A DNA stretch of 64,000 nucleotides from UBA1660 sp964462035 (GTDB lineage Bacteria; Myxococcota_A; Polyangia; Polyangiales; Houyiibacteriaceae): NCBI GenBank assembly GCA_964462035.1, contig CAYXAP010000046.1, positions 1 through 64,000 on the forward strand, given 5' to 3'. Shown one piece after another: positions 38,123 to 47,055 of this stretch. Positions within the stretch are counted from its first letter, which is position 1. Each line of letters opens with the position of its first letter. The notes under the pieces are model-generated. The model saw only the letters and a program-made list of their open reading frames with translations. It ran no database searches and had not been told where the DNA came from. The position numbers and the translations under genes were made by a program.

Positions 38123-39478
38123 TCACCACTCCCGCAGCTGGGCGGGGAGCGACTTCCGCCGCCGTCGCGTCCGCTGCCGGGTTGGCAGCTCGATCCGCCG
38201 GTCTTCGTCCGGCACCACCTCGAAGGCCTCGATGCGCCCACCGCGCACCACCTCGAGGCGATGCGGCCGGTCGTCCTCGGTGACGGTCCACGGGTTCGTG
38301 ACCACGTCGCCATCCCATCGGAGCTCGGCGCCGCCGGGGAGCTCGGCGACCTCCAAGGTCACCTCCGCGGGCAGCCGCTCGACGGAACCCTCGTCGACCG
38401 TTTCAGTGGTCGGCGCCTCGGCTCCCGGTGTCGGCACCGCTTCAGGCGCGTGTGTGGCTTCGGCGGGCGGCGGAGCGATCCGGTGAGCGTTCGGGGGCTC
38501 GGATCGGAACGCGGTCCAGCCCACCACGCCGACGACGACCAGGGCCAGCGCCGCGCCTCCGAGCAGGAGCCAACGGGTGGGACTCGACGGCGCGGGCGCC
38601 GGTGTCTCGCTCCCGAGCCGTGTCAGGACGTCGGCGACCTGCGCCGCCGACGGACGACCGCCGGGCGACTTCGCCAGCATCGCCGCCACGAGCTTGCTCA
38701 GCTCGGGGGGCACCGGCTCTCGGGGCGAGGTCAGCGGCGGCGGCGGCATGGCGAGGTGCATGTCGCAGAGCTCTTCGGCGTCGAGAGACTCGAAGGGTGG
38801 CCGCCCCGCGACCATCTCGAAGAGCACCACCCCGAGCGAGTAGAGGTCCGTGGCCGGGCCGGGCGGCTGCTTCGTCAGCAGCTCCGGCGCGATGTAGAGC
38901 GGGGTGCCGAGCACCCGGTCGGCGCGGGTCAGCGTCGGCGAGCTCGGCGTCGCTCCGACGTCGGGGGTGGTGTCGCGACCGGGGTGGGTGCGCTGTCCCT
39001 CCAGGAGGTGAGCGATGCCGAAGTCGAGCACCTTCACCGAGCCGTCGGGCAACACGAAGATGTTGTCCGGCTTGAGATCGCGGTGAACCACCTTGGCAGC
39101 GTGCGCGGCGCGGAGCGCACCGAGAACCTGGCCCCCGATCCCACATGCCTCTGGAATCGAGAGTGGCGCGCGGCCCACGATCACGTCGTGCAGGCTCTCA
39201 CCCTCGAGCCTCTCGAGGACCATGAAGAGGCCAGCGTCCGGATCCGACCCGACGTCGTGCACCGCCACGACGTTCGGGCTCTGCAGCCGGCCGATGGCGC
39301 GCACCTCTCGCTGGAAGCGGGCGACCATCTCCGGGTCGTCGGCGAGCTCCGGCCGAAGGAACTTCAGCGCGACGGGTCGACCGAGCACCGTGTCCTCCGC
39401 TTCGTAGACCGTGCCCATCCCGCCCTTGCCGAGCAGGCGACCGCGTTCGAAACGGCCCGCGACCATCGCCCCGCTCAC
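38123..39478 (-). CDS. Transmembrane Ser/Thr protein kinase
   Basis: 451 residues from GTG 39478, which overlaps the upstream stop (GTGA); ATG 39466 is possible. Kinase domain 10-280: GKGGMG loop (17-22), Lys39, HRDLKPDN (132-139), DFG (152-154). A transmembrane helix (about 305-325) leads to a Pro/Ala/Thr-rich linker, a small beta-rich PEGA-like module ('GGAELRWDGDVVTNPW') and a basic C-terminus. All catalytic residues are intact. It is the last gene of a lipoprotein - TPR - kinase operon like the one at 22138-25699. Confidence 0.93.
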   Translation of the reverse strand: MSGAMVAGRFERGRLLGKGGMGTVYEAEDTVLGRPVALKFLRPELADDPEMVARFQREVRAIGRLQSPNVVAVHDVGSDPDAGLFMVLERLEGESLHDVIVGRAPLSIPEACGIGGQVLGALRAAHAAKVVHRDLKPDNIFVLPDGSVKVLDFGIAHLLEGQRTHPGRDTTPDVGATPSSPTLTRADRVLGTPLYIAPELLTKQPPGPATDLYSLGVVLFEMVAGRPPFESLDAEELCDMHLAMPPPPLTSPREPVPPELSKLVAAMLAKSPGGRPSAAQVADVLTRLGSETPAPAPSSPTRWLLLGGAALALVVVGVVGWTAFRSEPPNAHRIAPPPAEATHAPEAVPTPGAEAPTTETVDEGSVERLPAEVTLEVAELPGGAELRWDGDVVTNPWTVTEDDRPHRLEVVRGGRIEAFEVVPDEDRRIELPTRQRTRRRRKSLPAQLREW

Positions 39479-40422
39479 GGGACGATCCGCGCGCCATTGG
39501 GTGCGGCGCTCCCACCTTCGAGGACCACACCGGTGCTACCACCGGACGGATCGCCCGTTCGACCACCGAGCAAGACGGCTGCCAGGACGCCGCCGACCAC
39601 GACCACGCCGGCCGCGAGCCAGGGCCAGGGCTTTTGCCACCATTCGGCGGGTGGTGGCGGCTCGGGGGGCAGCGTCAGGTCGATCTCGTGGTGTTGGCCG
39701 GACTCGAGCGTCAGCTCGCGTCCCCAACTCGCGCCCGGCGCTTCCACACGTAGCTGGTGCGATCCAGGCTCCAGTCGCTCGTCTCGGAGCGCTTCGACCA
39801 CCACGCCATCGAGGGTGATCGTCGCCGCCCGATCGACGCTGAGGCTGAGAAGGGCGGGGCTGCGCGTCGACTCCAAGCGGACCAGCTCGCGACGCCGCTC
39901 GCCCGCGTCCAGCTCGAGGCGGATCACTCGTGTCGCGTGATCCGTCGCGGCGACCCGGAGCACGTGCACCCCCGGGTCGAGGCGCAGCTCGCTCGCGTCG
40001 GCGAATGCCTCACCGTCGATGGTCACGTTCGCGTCCGCCGGCACGGCTTCGACCGCCAGCGTCGCCAAGCGCCCACGCGCCAGCGCCATCATGCGTCGAG
40101 CCTCGATGACGCCCTCGGCTTCTTCGGGCGGCGCCTCTTCGACGTAGCGCTCGAGCACGTCGAGGGTCTCCACGTGGCGGCCGAGCGCGAAGAGGCAGAG
40201 CGCGAGGTTGAAGCGCGTCGAGGGTCGAGCGTGGCGCTCGAGGCTCCGTTCGAAGGCCTCGGCGGCTTCGGCGAAGCGGCGGTCCTCCGCGAGCTCGCGG
40301 CCATGGTCGAAGAGGATGCGCGCCTCCTCCTCCGCGGGGTCGAGCGCCTCCTCGGTTTCGGCGGGCTGCGCCGTGGCTGCCGCGGCGAAGGCCAAGCACG
40401 CCATGAGGCTCAGCGTCCGCAC
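39475..40422 (-). CDS. Exported TPR and PEGA-like protein
   Basis: 315 residues. GTG 40422 gives a signal peptide ending 'AAAATAQ'; it overlaps the upstream gene by 13 bp, while ATG 40404 starts five bases after it but leaves a very short n-region. Two TPR-like repeats (25-100) are followed by two PEGA-like beta modules ('DANVTIDGEAFADASELRLD' and 'ATITLDGVVVEALRDERLEP') and one membrane helix near 275-295. It is similar in plan to the protein at 24716-25699 and is also next to a kinase gene. Confidence 0.8.
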   Translation of the reverse strand: MRTLSLMACLAFAAAATAQPAETEEALDPAEEEARILFDHGRELAEDRRFAEAAEAFERSLERHARPSTRFNLALCLFALGRHVETLDVLERYVEEAPPEEAEGVIEARRMMALARGRLATLAVEAVPADANVTIDGEAFADASELRLDPGVHVLRVAATDHATRVIRLELDAGERRRELVRLESTRSPALLSLSVDRAATITLDGVVVEALRDERLEPGSHQLRVEAPGASWGRELTLESGQHHEIDLTLPPEPPPPAEWWQKPWPWLAAGVVVVGGVLAAVLLGGRTGDPSGGSTGVVLEGGSAAPNGARIVP

Positions 40423-41090
40423 ATGCCCATCCCGTCGCAGAGGCGCCCCGCCCCGCACTCCGTGCCGGCCGGTGCCGGGGTCAGGTCCACGCAGTCGAGC
40501 GACGGGTCGCACACCCGCGTGCCCGTGGCGCACCCGCCGCTGACCTCACAGCTCTCGCCGGGCGTGCAGGTGGGTCCTCCGTCTTCGACGAGAATCCCGG
40601 CGTCGCCTTCGCTCGGCCCGTCGAAGAGCCGGACGCCCGAGCCGTCGCCCGTGCTCAGGGTCGAGCTGTCGACGACCGCCGACACGCACTCGCCATCGCG
40701 ACAGGTCGACTCGTCCTCGTGGTCCGCGCAGTCCTCCACCGCGACGCAGCTCCGCGCGAGCGGCATGGGCAGCACCCGTCGCTGGCCGGGCCGGAAGGTC
40801 GTGACCGAGAGCGCCTCCACGATCGGCACGCCGTCGGCATTCGAGCCGGTGATGGCGATGCGTACCGGTGCTCGCTCGGACTGTCCGGGGCCCGGCACCA
40901 CGCCAAAGCTCAGTGGCAGGTCCGCAGCGCCATCGATGGGGAACGCGTGGCTCGACCCGTCGGTCGCCACGATCACCTCGGCCAGCTCGGTGCCGGCCAC
41001 CAAGTCGCTGTCCACGACCACGATGAGCTCGGTCGCGGTGGTCTCGCACCCGAACGCCAGTACCGCAGCGAACGCGAACGCCGCTCTCAT
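40410..41090 (-). CDS. Cys-rich lipoprotein, first gene of a kinase operon
   Basis: 226 residues with lipobox L-A-F-G-C (Cys15) and a good RBS (GGAGGGG). The first 120 residues are beta-rich; the C-terminal part has an EGF-like spacing of cysteines ('CTPGESCEVSGGCATGTRVC', 'CGAGRLCDGMGMCGR'). It is a probable extracytoplasmic partner for the TPR protein and kinase encoded downstream (inference from operon). Confidence 0.8.
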   Translation of the reverse strand: MRAAFAFAAVLAFGCETTATELIVVVDSDLVAGTELAEVIVATDGSSHAFPIDGAADLPLSFGVVPGPGQSERAPVRIAITGSNADGVPIVEALSVTTFRPGQRRVLPMPLARSCVAVEDCADHEDESTCRDGECVSAVVDSSTLSTGDGSGVRLFDGPSEGDAGILVEDGGPTCTPGESCEVSGGCATGTRVCDPSLDCVDLTPAPAGTECGAGRLCDGMGMCGR

Positions 41091-41135
41091 CTTTCCCCTC
41101 CGAACGCCAATCCAACCTCGCCAGGCGAGGATACA

Positions 41136-41888
41136 TCACCTGTCGCGTCGAGCCGCCAGCGTCCGAGCGATCACCCGCTCCACCAATACGACTCCGACGA
41201 TGAACGCCACGACCACCATCGCGTGCCCCAGCATCAGGTGGTCGGTGCCGCCGACCGGACAACGGAGCTCCAACACCAGGTTGCCCGCGAGCCCAGCCGC
41301 GGCGCCGGCGAGCAGCCGCCCGAAAGGCGCGCCCCGATCGAGGAGCCGCAAGAACGCATAGCCCGGCAACCCGGCGAGAAGCCCGAAGCTCAGGCACGGG
41401 ATGGAGTGCGCGAGGAACGCGTCCGAAGCCGGTAGCGAGGTCGTGTGGGTGTGCAGCTCCGGCACCAACGCGACGGTGAACGCAGCCGCGATGGCTGCGA
41501 CGCCGAGCCCGATCTTCCACAGCGGCGAGAGGGCGGGCACGTAGATCGGGCGAAACGCCACCAGCACCGCGACCACGAGCAGCGAACCGAAGGTGCCCAT
41601 GACGATCGCCAGTGGGATCGGCGGGAACTCGGCCGGCTCCGAGCGCGGCAAGAGCGCTCCGAGACCGACGACGATGAGCACGAAGCAGATCAGCGCGAAG
41701 AGGCGACGCCGGGAGGTCGGCTGCTCGGCGAGCCCGCGCAGGCGGCGGGCACCGCTCTTCTCCACGCGGCCTTGGACGCCCGCGAAGAGCGCGTCCAGCT
41801 CGCCGGCGTCGAGGGCGGGCTCGGACTCGATCCCGTCGAGGAAGGCCAGCTCCGGCTCTGGCTCGTGCCGATCCAATGACTCGCTCAC
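41136..41888 (-). CDS. Six-helix anti-sigma factor, NrsF/DUF1109-like
   Basis: 250 residues, GTG start overlapping the sigma-factor stop (GTGA). After an 80-residue acidic cytoplasmic N-terminus there are about six transmembrane helices. 'LVLELRCPVGGTDHLMLGHA' carries the conserved Cys-Pro and two His seen near the end of NrsF-type anti-sigma factors. The usual role is to hold the ECF sigma factor at the membrane until an envelope or redox stress. Assignment rests on topology, this motif and the coupled sigma gene. Confidence 0.8.
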   Translation of the reverse strand: MSESLDRHEPEPELAFLDGIESEPALDAGELDALFAGVQGRVEKSGARRLRGLAEQPTSRRRLFALICFVLIVVGLGALLPRSEPAEFPPIPLAIVMGTFGSLLVVAVLVAFRPIYVPALSPLWKIGLGVAAIAAAFTVALVPELHTHTTSLPASDAFLAHSIPCLSFGLLAGLPGYAFLRLLDRGAPFGRLLAGAAAGLAGNLVLELRCPVGGTDHLMLGHAMVVVAFIVGVVLVERVIARTLAARRDR

Positions 41889-42433
41889 GTGAGGCCCCGC
41901 TCTTCGAGGATGGCCTGGAGCTTACGGTAGGCCCGGTGGGCTCGCACCCGCACGGCGCCTTCCGAGCTGCCGACGATGGCGGCGACTTCCTTGTAGGGGC
42001 GCTCCTGGAAGTAGTGGAGCTCGACCACCTCTCGCTGGGTGTCGGGCAGCTCGGAGAGCGCTTCGTGGAGTAGCTGGGCCCGCTGCTCGAGCTCGAGACG
42101 GCTCCGTTCGGGGGTCGGGGCGACTTCGCGCTTCTCGTCCAGCTCCACGTGCTTGCGTCGCTTGCCGCGGCGCCAGTGCTCGCGGACCAGGTTCATCGCG
42201 ATCGTCAGGAGCCACGGACGGAGTTTCCCGTCTCGGCGGAAATCGTTCCGAGCCCCATGGAGCTTGAAGAAGGTCTGCTGAGTGATCTCCCGGGCGAGGT
42301 CCTCGTCCCTCAGGTGGCGGCGGGTCAGCCCGTGGACGACGGGCGCCCAGCGCTCGAAGAGCTCTCGGAAGGCCGCCTCGTCCCCATCCACGTACGCGAG
42401 CATCAGCTCCTCGTCGGTGCGTTCGGCCCCCAC
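41885..42433 (-). CDS. ECF-type RNA polymerase sigma factor
   Basis: 182 residues. Sigma region 2: 'DEELMLAYVDGDEAAFRELF' to 'QQTFFKLHGARNDFRRDGKL' and 'RPWLLTIAMNLVREHWRR'. Region 4: 'LSELPDTQREVVELHYFQER' with helix-turn-helix 'YKEVAAIVGSSEGAVRVRAH'. GTG 42433 is chosen because an upstream ATG (42511) would add a misleading hydrophobic leader and because TAGGCT lies 8 bp before this GTG. It is coupled to the anti-sigma gene. The regulon is unknown. Confidence 0.93.
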   Translation of the reverse strand: MGAERTDEELMLAYVDGDEAAFRELFERWAPVVHGLTRRHLRDEDLAREITQQTFFKLHGARNDFRRDGKLRPWLLTIAMNLVREHWRRGKRRKHVELDEKREVAPTPERSRLELEQRAQLLHEALSELPDTQREVVELHYFQERPYKEVAAIVGSSEGAVRVRAHRAYRKLQAILEERGLT

Positions 42434-42441
42434 TGCGCGGG

Positions 42442-42447
42442 AGCCTA
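42442..42447 (-). promoter_or_regulatory. TAGGCT box 8 bp before the ECF sigma GTG
   Basis: The same hexamer is seen before trpF and the acyl-CoA dehydrogenase gene. The rest of the 288-bp divergent region up to 42721 holds an AT-rich run (TATTTTTTTT near 42560) but no gene. Confidence 0.35.
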
Positions 42448-42721
42448 CCCGAGCGCTGGCGGGCGAGGAAAGCAGGGCGAAGGGGAAAGCGAGGGCGGCC
42501 ACGCAGGCCATATGGCCCCGATCCGGCAGCCGTTACGGTCGCCCGGCCGCCGGCGCGGAATATTTTTTTTGCGTCCGTCCGGAACTCATGGCGGGGGCCG
42601 TTGTCGGTTCATGCAAGCGACGAGGCGAACGGCCCGAAAGAGCGCGGCCGACGCCACTCGCGGACCGGGATGGATTCCCGGCGATGGAGACGTGCGGGCA
42701 CTGCCCGGGAGGAGACGAACG

Positions 42722-44161
42722 ATGAGCAACGAAGAGACCACCAAGTACGGCATTCGACCGGTGAGCCCGCCCCTGACCCCGGCGGACGCCATGAGCCTGG
42801 AGTCCGACGAGGACTGCCTCGAGGTCATGGTGAAGTGGGGCGACCACCAGGTGCTGCAGGTCACCCACGTGCCGCTCGACGGGTCCTTCGTCATCGGCGA
42901 GGACGGCGAGGGCGACGTGGATTTCCTGGCCGGCGCCGAGACCCTCGGCTTCGGCCGCATCTCGCTCGTCGACGGGGGCCGCCTCGTGGCCCCCGCCGCC
43001 GCCAAGGTCTTGGTCGCTCGCGACGGTGAGCTCACCGACGGCGCGCCGAGCCTGGTGCCCGGTGAGACCTGCACCGTCGAGATCGGCGAGCTCCACTTCG
43101 TCGTCCGCCGGGTTCGTGCCGGCAAGAAGACGAAGCGACGCGCGATCGCCGTCGAGCGTCAGCCGCTCTTCTTCGTCGGTGGCGCCATGGCTGTCGCGGG
43201 CTTCCTGCTCGCGCTCTTCGCGCTGATGCCGCCCGCCGGCGCGGCGCTCGCGTCGAACGGCATCGACACCGACTCTCGCCTGGTCGAGTTCCTGATGGAG
43301 CCGCAGGTCACCGAGACCGTCGAGCTGCCCGAGGTCGCGTCGAACGAAGAGGCCGGAGGCACCCAGGGCGAGGCCCACGCCGGTGACGAGGGTGAGATGG
43401 GCGACACCGAGGCGCCCCGCGCCGACGCCGCGTACGCCGTCCCCGGACCCTCGGACAACGAGGACCCGCACCTCGCGCGGGAGCGGCGCCGAGACGAAGC
43501 GGCCACGGCCGGCATCCTCGGCACCCTCCAGGCCAGCCTCGGGGCGTTCAACCAGCCGACCTCGCCCTTCGGTCGCGACACCGCCCTCGGCACCGACACC
43601 GACGCCTTCCTCGGCAACCTGATGGGCGCCACCATCGGCAACGCCGGCGGCGCGGGCGGTCTCGGCCTTCGCGGCACCGGTCGCGGCGCGGGAGGGAACG
43701 GCCTCGGCACCGTCGGTGTCGGCGACTACGGCACCCTCGGCCACGGCTGCGACGGCAGCACCCCCTGCCGCGAAGGGACCCGCTACGGCAGCGGCGTCGA
43801 CGGCCGCATGAGCCGCCAGGGCCGCACCCCTCCGAGCATCGGCATCGGCCGAGTCGAGAGCATCGGCAGCCTCTCTAAGGAAGCCATCCGCCGGGTCATC
43901 AACCGCCACCGCAACGAGGTGAAGTTCTGCTACGAGCAGGGGCTGCAGAGTCGCCCCGACCTCGAGGGGCGCGTGACCATGCGCTTCATGATCGCCCCCT
44001 CGGGCGCGGTGCAGGTGGCCGGGGTTCGCGAGTCGAGCCTCCAGAACCAGAGCGTCGAGAGCTGCGTGACCACCGCGGTCCGCCGCTGGTCCTTCCCCCA
44101 GCCGGAGGGTGGCGGTTCGGTGATGGTCACCTACCCCTTCTCCTTCATCCCCGCGCACTGA
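42722..44161 (+). CDS. AgmX/PglI-type protein with FHA-like N-terminus and TonB-like C-terminus
   Basis: 479 residues with a strong RBS (GGGAGGAG). The N-terminal 140 residues have an FHA-like pattern ('GSFVIGEDGEGDVDFLA', 'GETCTVEIGELHFVVRRV'). A membrane helix (about 147-168) is followed by an acidic linker and a Gly-rich region ('GGAGGLGLRGTGRGAGGNGL'). The last 100 residues form the AgmX/PglI C-terminal domain: 'IRRVINRHRNEVKFCYEQGL' through 'VTTAVRRWSFPQPEGGGSV'. In Myxococcus, AgmX and PglI are needed for gliding motility. The gene stands alone, so a motility role here is inferred from family only. Confidence 0.87.
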   Translation: MSNEETTKYGIRPVSPPLTPADAMSLESDEDCLEVMVKWGDHQVLQVTHVPLDGSFVIGEDGEGDVDFLAGAETLGFGRISLVDGGRLVAPAAAKVLVARDGELTDGAPSLVPGETCTVEIGELHFVVRRVRAGKKTKRRAIAVERQPLFFVGGAMAVAGFLLALFALMPPAGAALASNGIDTDSRLVEFLMEPQVTETVELPEVASNEEAGGTQGEAHAGDEGEMGDTEAPRADAAYAVPGPSDNEDPHLARERRRDEAATAGILGTLQASLGAFNQPTSPFGRDTALGTDTDAFLGNLMGATIGNAGGAGGLGLRGTGRGAGGNGLGTVGVGDYGTLGHGCDGSTPCREGTRYGSGVDGRMSRQGRTPPSIGIGRVESIGSLSKEAIRRVINRHRNEVKFCYEQGLQSRPDLEGRVTMRFMIAPSGAVQVAGVRESSLQNQSVESCVTTAVRRWSFPQPEGGGSVMVTYPFSFIPAH

Positions 44162-44196
44162 TTCACTGAACACCTGACAACCCGCACGTTGCCCAT

Positions 44197-44229
44197 GACG
44201 CCGTCCACCCTTGCGGGGTGGGCGGCGTC
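44197..44229 (+). terminator. Strong stem-loop after the AgmX-like gene
   Basis: GACGCCG-T-CCACCC pairs with GGGTGG-G-CGGCGTC (14 bp, one wobble) around the loop TTGCG. It lies 36 bp after the stop and 8 bp before the next ATG. No U-tract follows, so it may also protect the 3' end or weaken downstream translation. Confidence 0.6.
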
Positions 44230-44237
44230 GTGGCTTC

Positions 44238-44507
44238 ATGGCGCCGATGCGAGCCCTTTCCCTCATCGCCCTCCCGTTGCTCCTCGCTCTCGCCTGCGGC
44301 GAGGACACGCCGGTTCCGGACTATCCCTTCCCGCCCCAGCCGCCGGTCGCCGAGCGTCCGGCGCTCGCCGAGTACGTCGGCGCCGAGGACCCGCTGGACG
44401 TCGACGTGGAGGAGGAAGAGGAGGAGTGGGACGACGGTCTCTCCGACGAGGACCTGATGCTCCCCGAGGACGGCGAGTCCGAAGAAGGCGACGCGGACTC
44501 CGAGTAG
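44238..44507 (+). CDS. Small acidic lipoprotein
   Basis: 89 residues. Signal sequence with lipobox L-A-L-A-C; ATG 44238 or 44247 could start it. The mature part is very acidic, with 'DVDVEEEEEEWDDG' and few basic residues, and has no recognisable domain. It may bind divalent cations. The GMC oxidoreductase gene begins 9 bp downstream. Confidence 0.65.
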   Translation: MAPMRALSLIALPLLLALACGEDTPVPDYPFPPQPPVAERPALAEYVGAEDPLDVDVEEEEEEWDDGLSDEDLMLPEDGESEEGDADSE

Positions 44508-44516
44508 GTCGCTCCC

Positions 44517-46061
44517 TTGGCCAACGCTCCACGACCCGCCGGGCTCCCCGCGCGGGTCGAGACGATCGTGGTCGGCGCCGGTTCGGCCGGCGCGGTCATC
44601 GCGGCGCGGGCTTCCGCCGCGGGACGCGAGGTGCTCCTGCTCGAAGCGGGGCCGGACACGCCCCCGGAGGCGCCGCTTCCACGCGACCTGCATGACGGGA
44701 CGCGCAACAGCCTCGTGCACCACGACTGGGGCATGCACCACGTGCCCACCCGCGACGCGGCGGTCTTCCCGTTCCCGCGTGGGCGGGTGATGGGTGGCTC
44801 GAGCGCGGTCAACACCTGCATCGTGCTCCGGGGCCACCCCTACGACTACGACGAGTGGGGACTCGACGAGTGGCGCTGGGAGAAGTGCCTCCCAGCCTTC
44901 GTCCGGATCGAGTCCGATCTCGACTACGGTGACGAGCCCTACCACGGCAGCGATGGCCCGATCCCGGTCCGTCGCCACCCGCCGAGCGAGCTGGTCACCT
45001 GGCAGGAGGCCTTCCTCGCGGCCTGCGACGAGCTCGGCTTCCAACGTTGCGACGACCACAACGCGCCGGACACCGATGGCCACGGTCCGCACGCGATGAA
45101 CAAGATCGACGGCCAGCGGATGAACGCGGCCCTCTGCTACCTGACCCGCGAGGTCCGGGACCGCGAGGCCCTGTCGATCGCCACCGACGCGCTGGTCCAC
45201 CGGGTGCTCTTCGACGGAACGCGGGTGACCGGGGTCGAGGTCGAGATCGGTGGCGTGGTCCATCGGGTCGACGCTGATCGGGTCGTGCTCTGCGCCGGCG
45301 CCATCCACACGCCCGGCCTGTTGATCCGCTCCGGCATCGGGCCGCGGGCGAGCGTCGAAGGGCTCGGCGTCGAGTTGGTGGCAGACGTACCCGCCGTCGG
45401 CGCGCGACTGCTCGACCACCCTGGCGCGGCGATGATCCTCGCGGCCCGACCGGGGGTCGTCGACACCCGCGACCCACTCATCCAGACCACGCTCCGCTAC
45501 GGCGCCAAGCGGACCGGCCTGCGCGGTGACATGCAGCTGCAGCCGGGCTCCTTCGTGCCGCTTCCCTTCGGTCCGGTGGAGCTGGTCAGCATCATGACCT
45601 CCGTCGGCAAGCCCCGCGGGGTGGGTCGGCTCGAGTTCCTCTCCGCCGACCCGTGGGCCAAGCCACGGATCGATTCGGAGCTCCTCGTCGACCCCGACGA
45701 CCTCGAGATGGCGTGTGAGGCGATGGAGCTCGCGTGGCTCTGCGCGACCTCGCACCCGATGAAGGACCTGGCGGACTTCTTCTGGCCGCGCGAGCGCGAC
45801 ATGACCTCGCGGGCGAAGATGCGCGAGTGGATCCCGCGCCAGTGCGGCAGCGGCTACCACCCCTGCGGCACGGTGCCGATGGGCGAGCACGGCGACGCGG
45901 ACGCCGCGACCGACGAGCTCGGGCGCGTGCGCGGCACGGAGGGGTTGATCGTCGCGGACGCGAGCCTCTTTCCGACCGTGCCGAGCGCCAACACGAACTT
46001 CCCCACCCTCATGGTCGGCGAGCGCTTTGGCGCCTGGCTCGCGGAGGGCCGCTTTGACTGA
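44517..46061 (+). CDS. GMC-family FAD-dependent oxidoreductase
   Basis: 514 residues from a TTG start. FAD-binding Rossmann motif 'VVGAGSAGAVIAARASAAG' (G20-x-G-x-x-G25) and E43-A-G-P. GMC signature 1 is 'RGRVMGGSSAVNTCIVLRG', signature 2 'GAIHTPGLLIRSGIGP'. The catalytic His is in 'GSGYHPCGTVPMG', and 'NTNFPTLMVGER' closes the fold. It resembles choline/alcohol dehydrogenases; the alcohol substrate is unknown. The next gene starts within its last codons, so the two enzymes may act in one pathway. Confidence 0.9.
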   Translation: MANAPRPAGLPARVETIVVGAGSAGAVIAARASAAGREVLLLEAGPDTPPEAPLPRDLHDGTRNSLVHHDWGMHHVPTRDAAVFPFPRGRVMGGSSAVNTCIVLRGHPYDYDEWGLDEWRWEKCLPAFVRIESDLDYGDEPYHGSDGPIPVRRHPPSELVTWQEAFLAACDELGFQRCDDHNAPDTDGHGPHAMNKIDGQRMNAALCYLTREVRDREALSIATDALVHRVLFDGTRVTGVEVEIGGVVHRVDADRVVLCAGAIHTPGLLIRSGIGPRASVEGLGVELVADVPAVGARLLDHPGAAMILAARPGVVDTRDPLIQTTLRYGAKRTGLRGDMQLQPGSFVPLPFGPVELVSIMTSVGKPRGVGRLEFLSADPWAKPRIDSELLVDPDDLEMACEAMELAWLCATSHPMKDLADFFWPRERDMTSRAKMREWIPRQCGSGYHPCGTVPMGEHGDADAATDELGRVRGTEGLIVADASLFPTVPSANTNFPTLMVGERFGAWLAEGRFD

Positions 46062-47055
46062 CGCGACGCCGAGCGCCGGACCGGTCGACGTCCTCGTCAC
46101 CGGCGCGGCGGGCTTCGTGGGCGAGGCCCTCATCGAGCGCTTGCTCGCCGACGGCGCCACCGTCATCGGCACCGACCTGCGTGCCGGTCGCTTCCCCACC
46201 GTTCGGATGGACATCACCGACGCCCTCGAGGTCGCTGCGGTCATGGAGCGCTTCGCGCCGCGGCGAGTGGTGCATGGCGCGGCCATCGTCGACGACCGGC
46301 TTCCGCTCGCCGTCCATCAGAAGGTGAACGTGGAGGGCACCCGGAACGTGCTCGAGGTCGCCGCCGCGCACGAGGTCGAGCGATTCGTGCAGGTCTCGTC
46401 GATCGCCGCGCTCGGCGTCGATCCGCCGCCCGGCACGACCGCCGCGACTCCGCTCTGCTTCGATCCGGCGCGACCCGATGACGACGCCGGCCACCATGGC
46501 GCCGCCTACTTCCGCACCAAGGCGCACTCGGAAGCGCTCGTCCGAGCGGAGACCCGCATCGACTGGGCGGTCGTCCGCCCCGGCGACGTCTACGGACCGC
46601 GAAGCGAGCCCTGGGTCATCCGTCCGCTCGAGATGATGCGCCGAGGCATGCCGGTGATCCTCGGCGACGGTTCCGGCCGGATGGCGCCGGCGTTCATCGA
46701 CAATCTGGTCGATGGCTTGGCCGCGGCGTTGGTCCACCCGGACGCCGGCGGAGGGGTCTTCACCTTCCACGACGGCGGCGACGGGGTCGCGTACCGGGCC
46801 TACTTCGAGTCCCTCGCGGACGTCGGCGGGTCGCGGAAGCCGCGCTCGATGCCGAAGGCGCTGGCGCTCGTCGCCGCGCGGGTCGCGGTCGCCGCCGAAC
46901 GCGTCACCGGCAAGGCGCCCCCGCTCACGCCGGGGGCCGTTCGCTACGTCACCCGTCGCTCGAGCTATTCGCTCGCCGAGTCCCGCGAGACCCTCGGCTG
47001 GACCCCGCGCGTGCCCTTCGCCGAGGCGATGGCCTCGATGCGCGGCAAGATCTAG
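46054..47055 (+). CDS. NAD-dependent epimerase/dehydratase, extended SDR
   Basis: 333 residues from TTG 46054, overlapping the GMC gene by 8 bp. The nucleotide motif is 'VLVTGAAGFVGEALIERLLA' (G-x-x-G-x-x-G), and 'DLRAGRFPTVRMDITDA' follows. The catalytic Tyr and Lys are in 'YFRTKAHSEALV', with Ser in 'VQVSSIAALG'. 'VVRPGDVYGPRSEPW' is typical of 3-beta-hydroxysteroid-dehydrogenase-like and epimerase members. Coupling to a GMC oxidase suggests successive alcohol oxidation, perhaps on a sterol- or sugar-like substrate (inference). It ends overlapping the convergent gene by 4 bp (CTAG). Confidence 0.87.
   Translation: MTDATPSAGPVDVLVTGAAGFVGEALIERLLADGATVIGTDLRAGRFPTVRMDITDALEVAAVMERFAPRRVVHGAAIVDDRLPLAVHQKVNVEGTRNVLEVAAAHEVERFVQVSSIAALGVDPPPGTTAATPLCFDPARPDDDAGHHGAAYFRTKAHSEALVRAETRIDWAVVRPGDVYGPRSEPWVIRPLEMMRRGMPVILGDGSGRMAPAFIDNLVDGLAAALVHPDAGGGVFTFHDGGDGVAYRAYFESLADVGGSRKPRSMPKALALVAARVAVAAERVTGKAPPLTPGAVRYVTRRSSYSLAESRETLGWTPRVPFAEAMASMRGKI

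Noticed and set aside
42434..42511. N-terminal extension of the ECF sigma factor from ATG 42511
   Set aside because: It would add a signal-like hydrophobic segment to a cytoplasmic sigma factor, and a TAGGCT box supports the GTG at 42433.
42550..42570. GC-rich inverted repeat followed by TATTTTTTTT, like an intrinsic terminator on the plus strand
   Set aside because: No plus-strand gene ends upstream of it, as it lies between divergent genes. It is more likely part of a promoter region.
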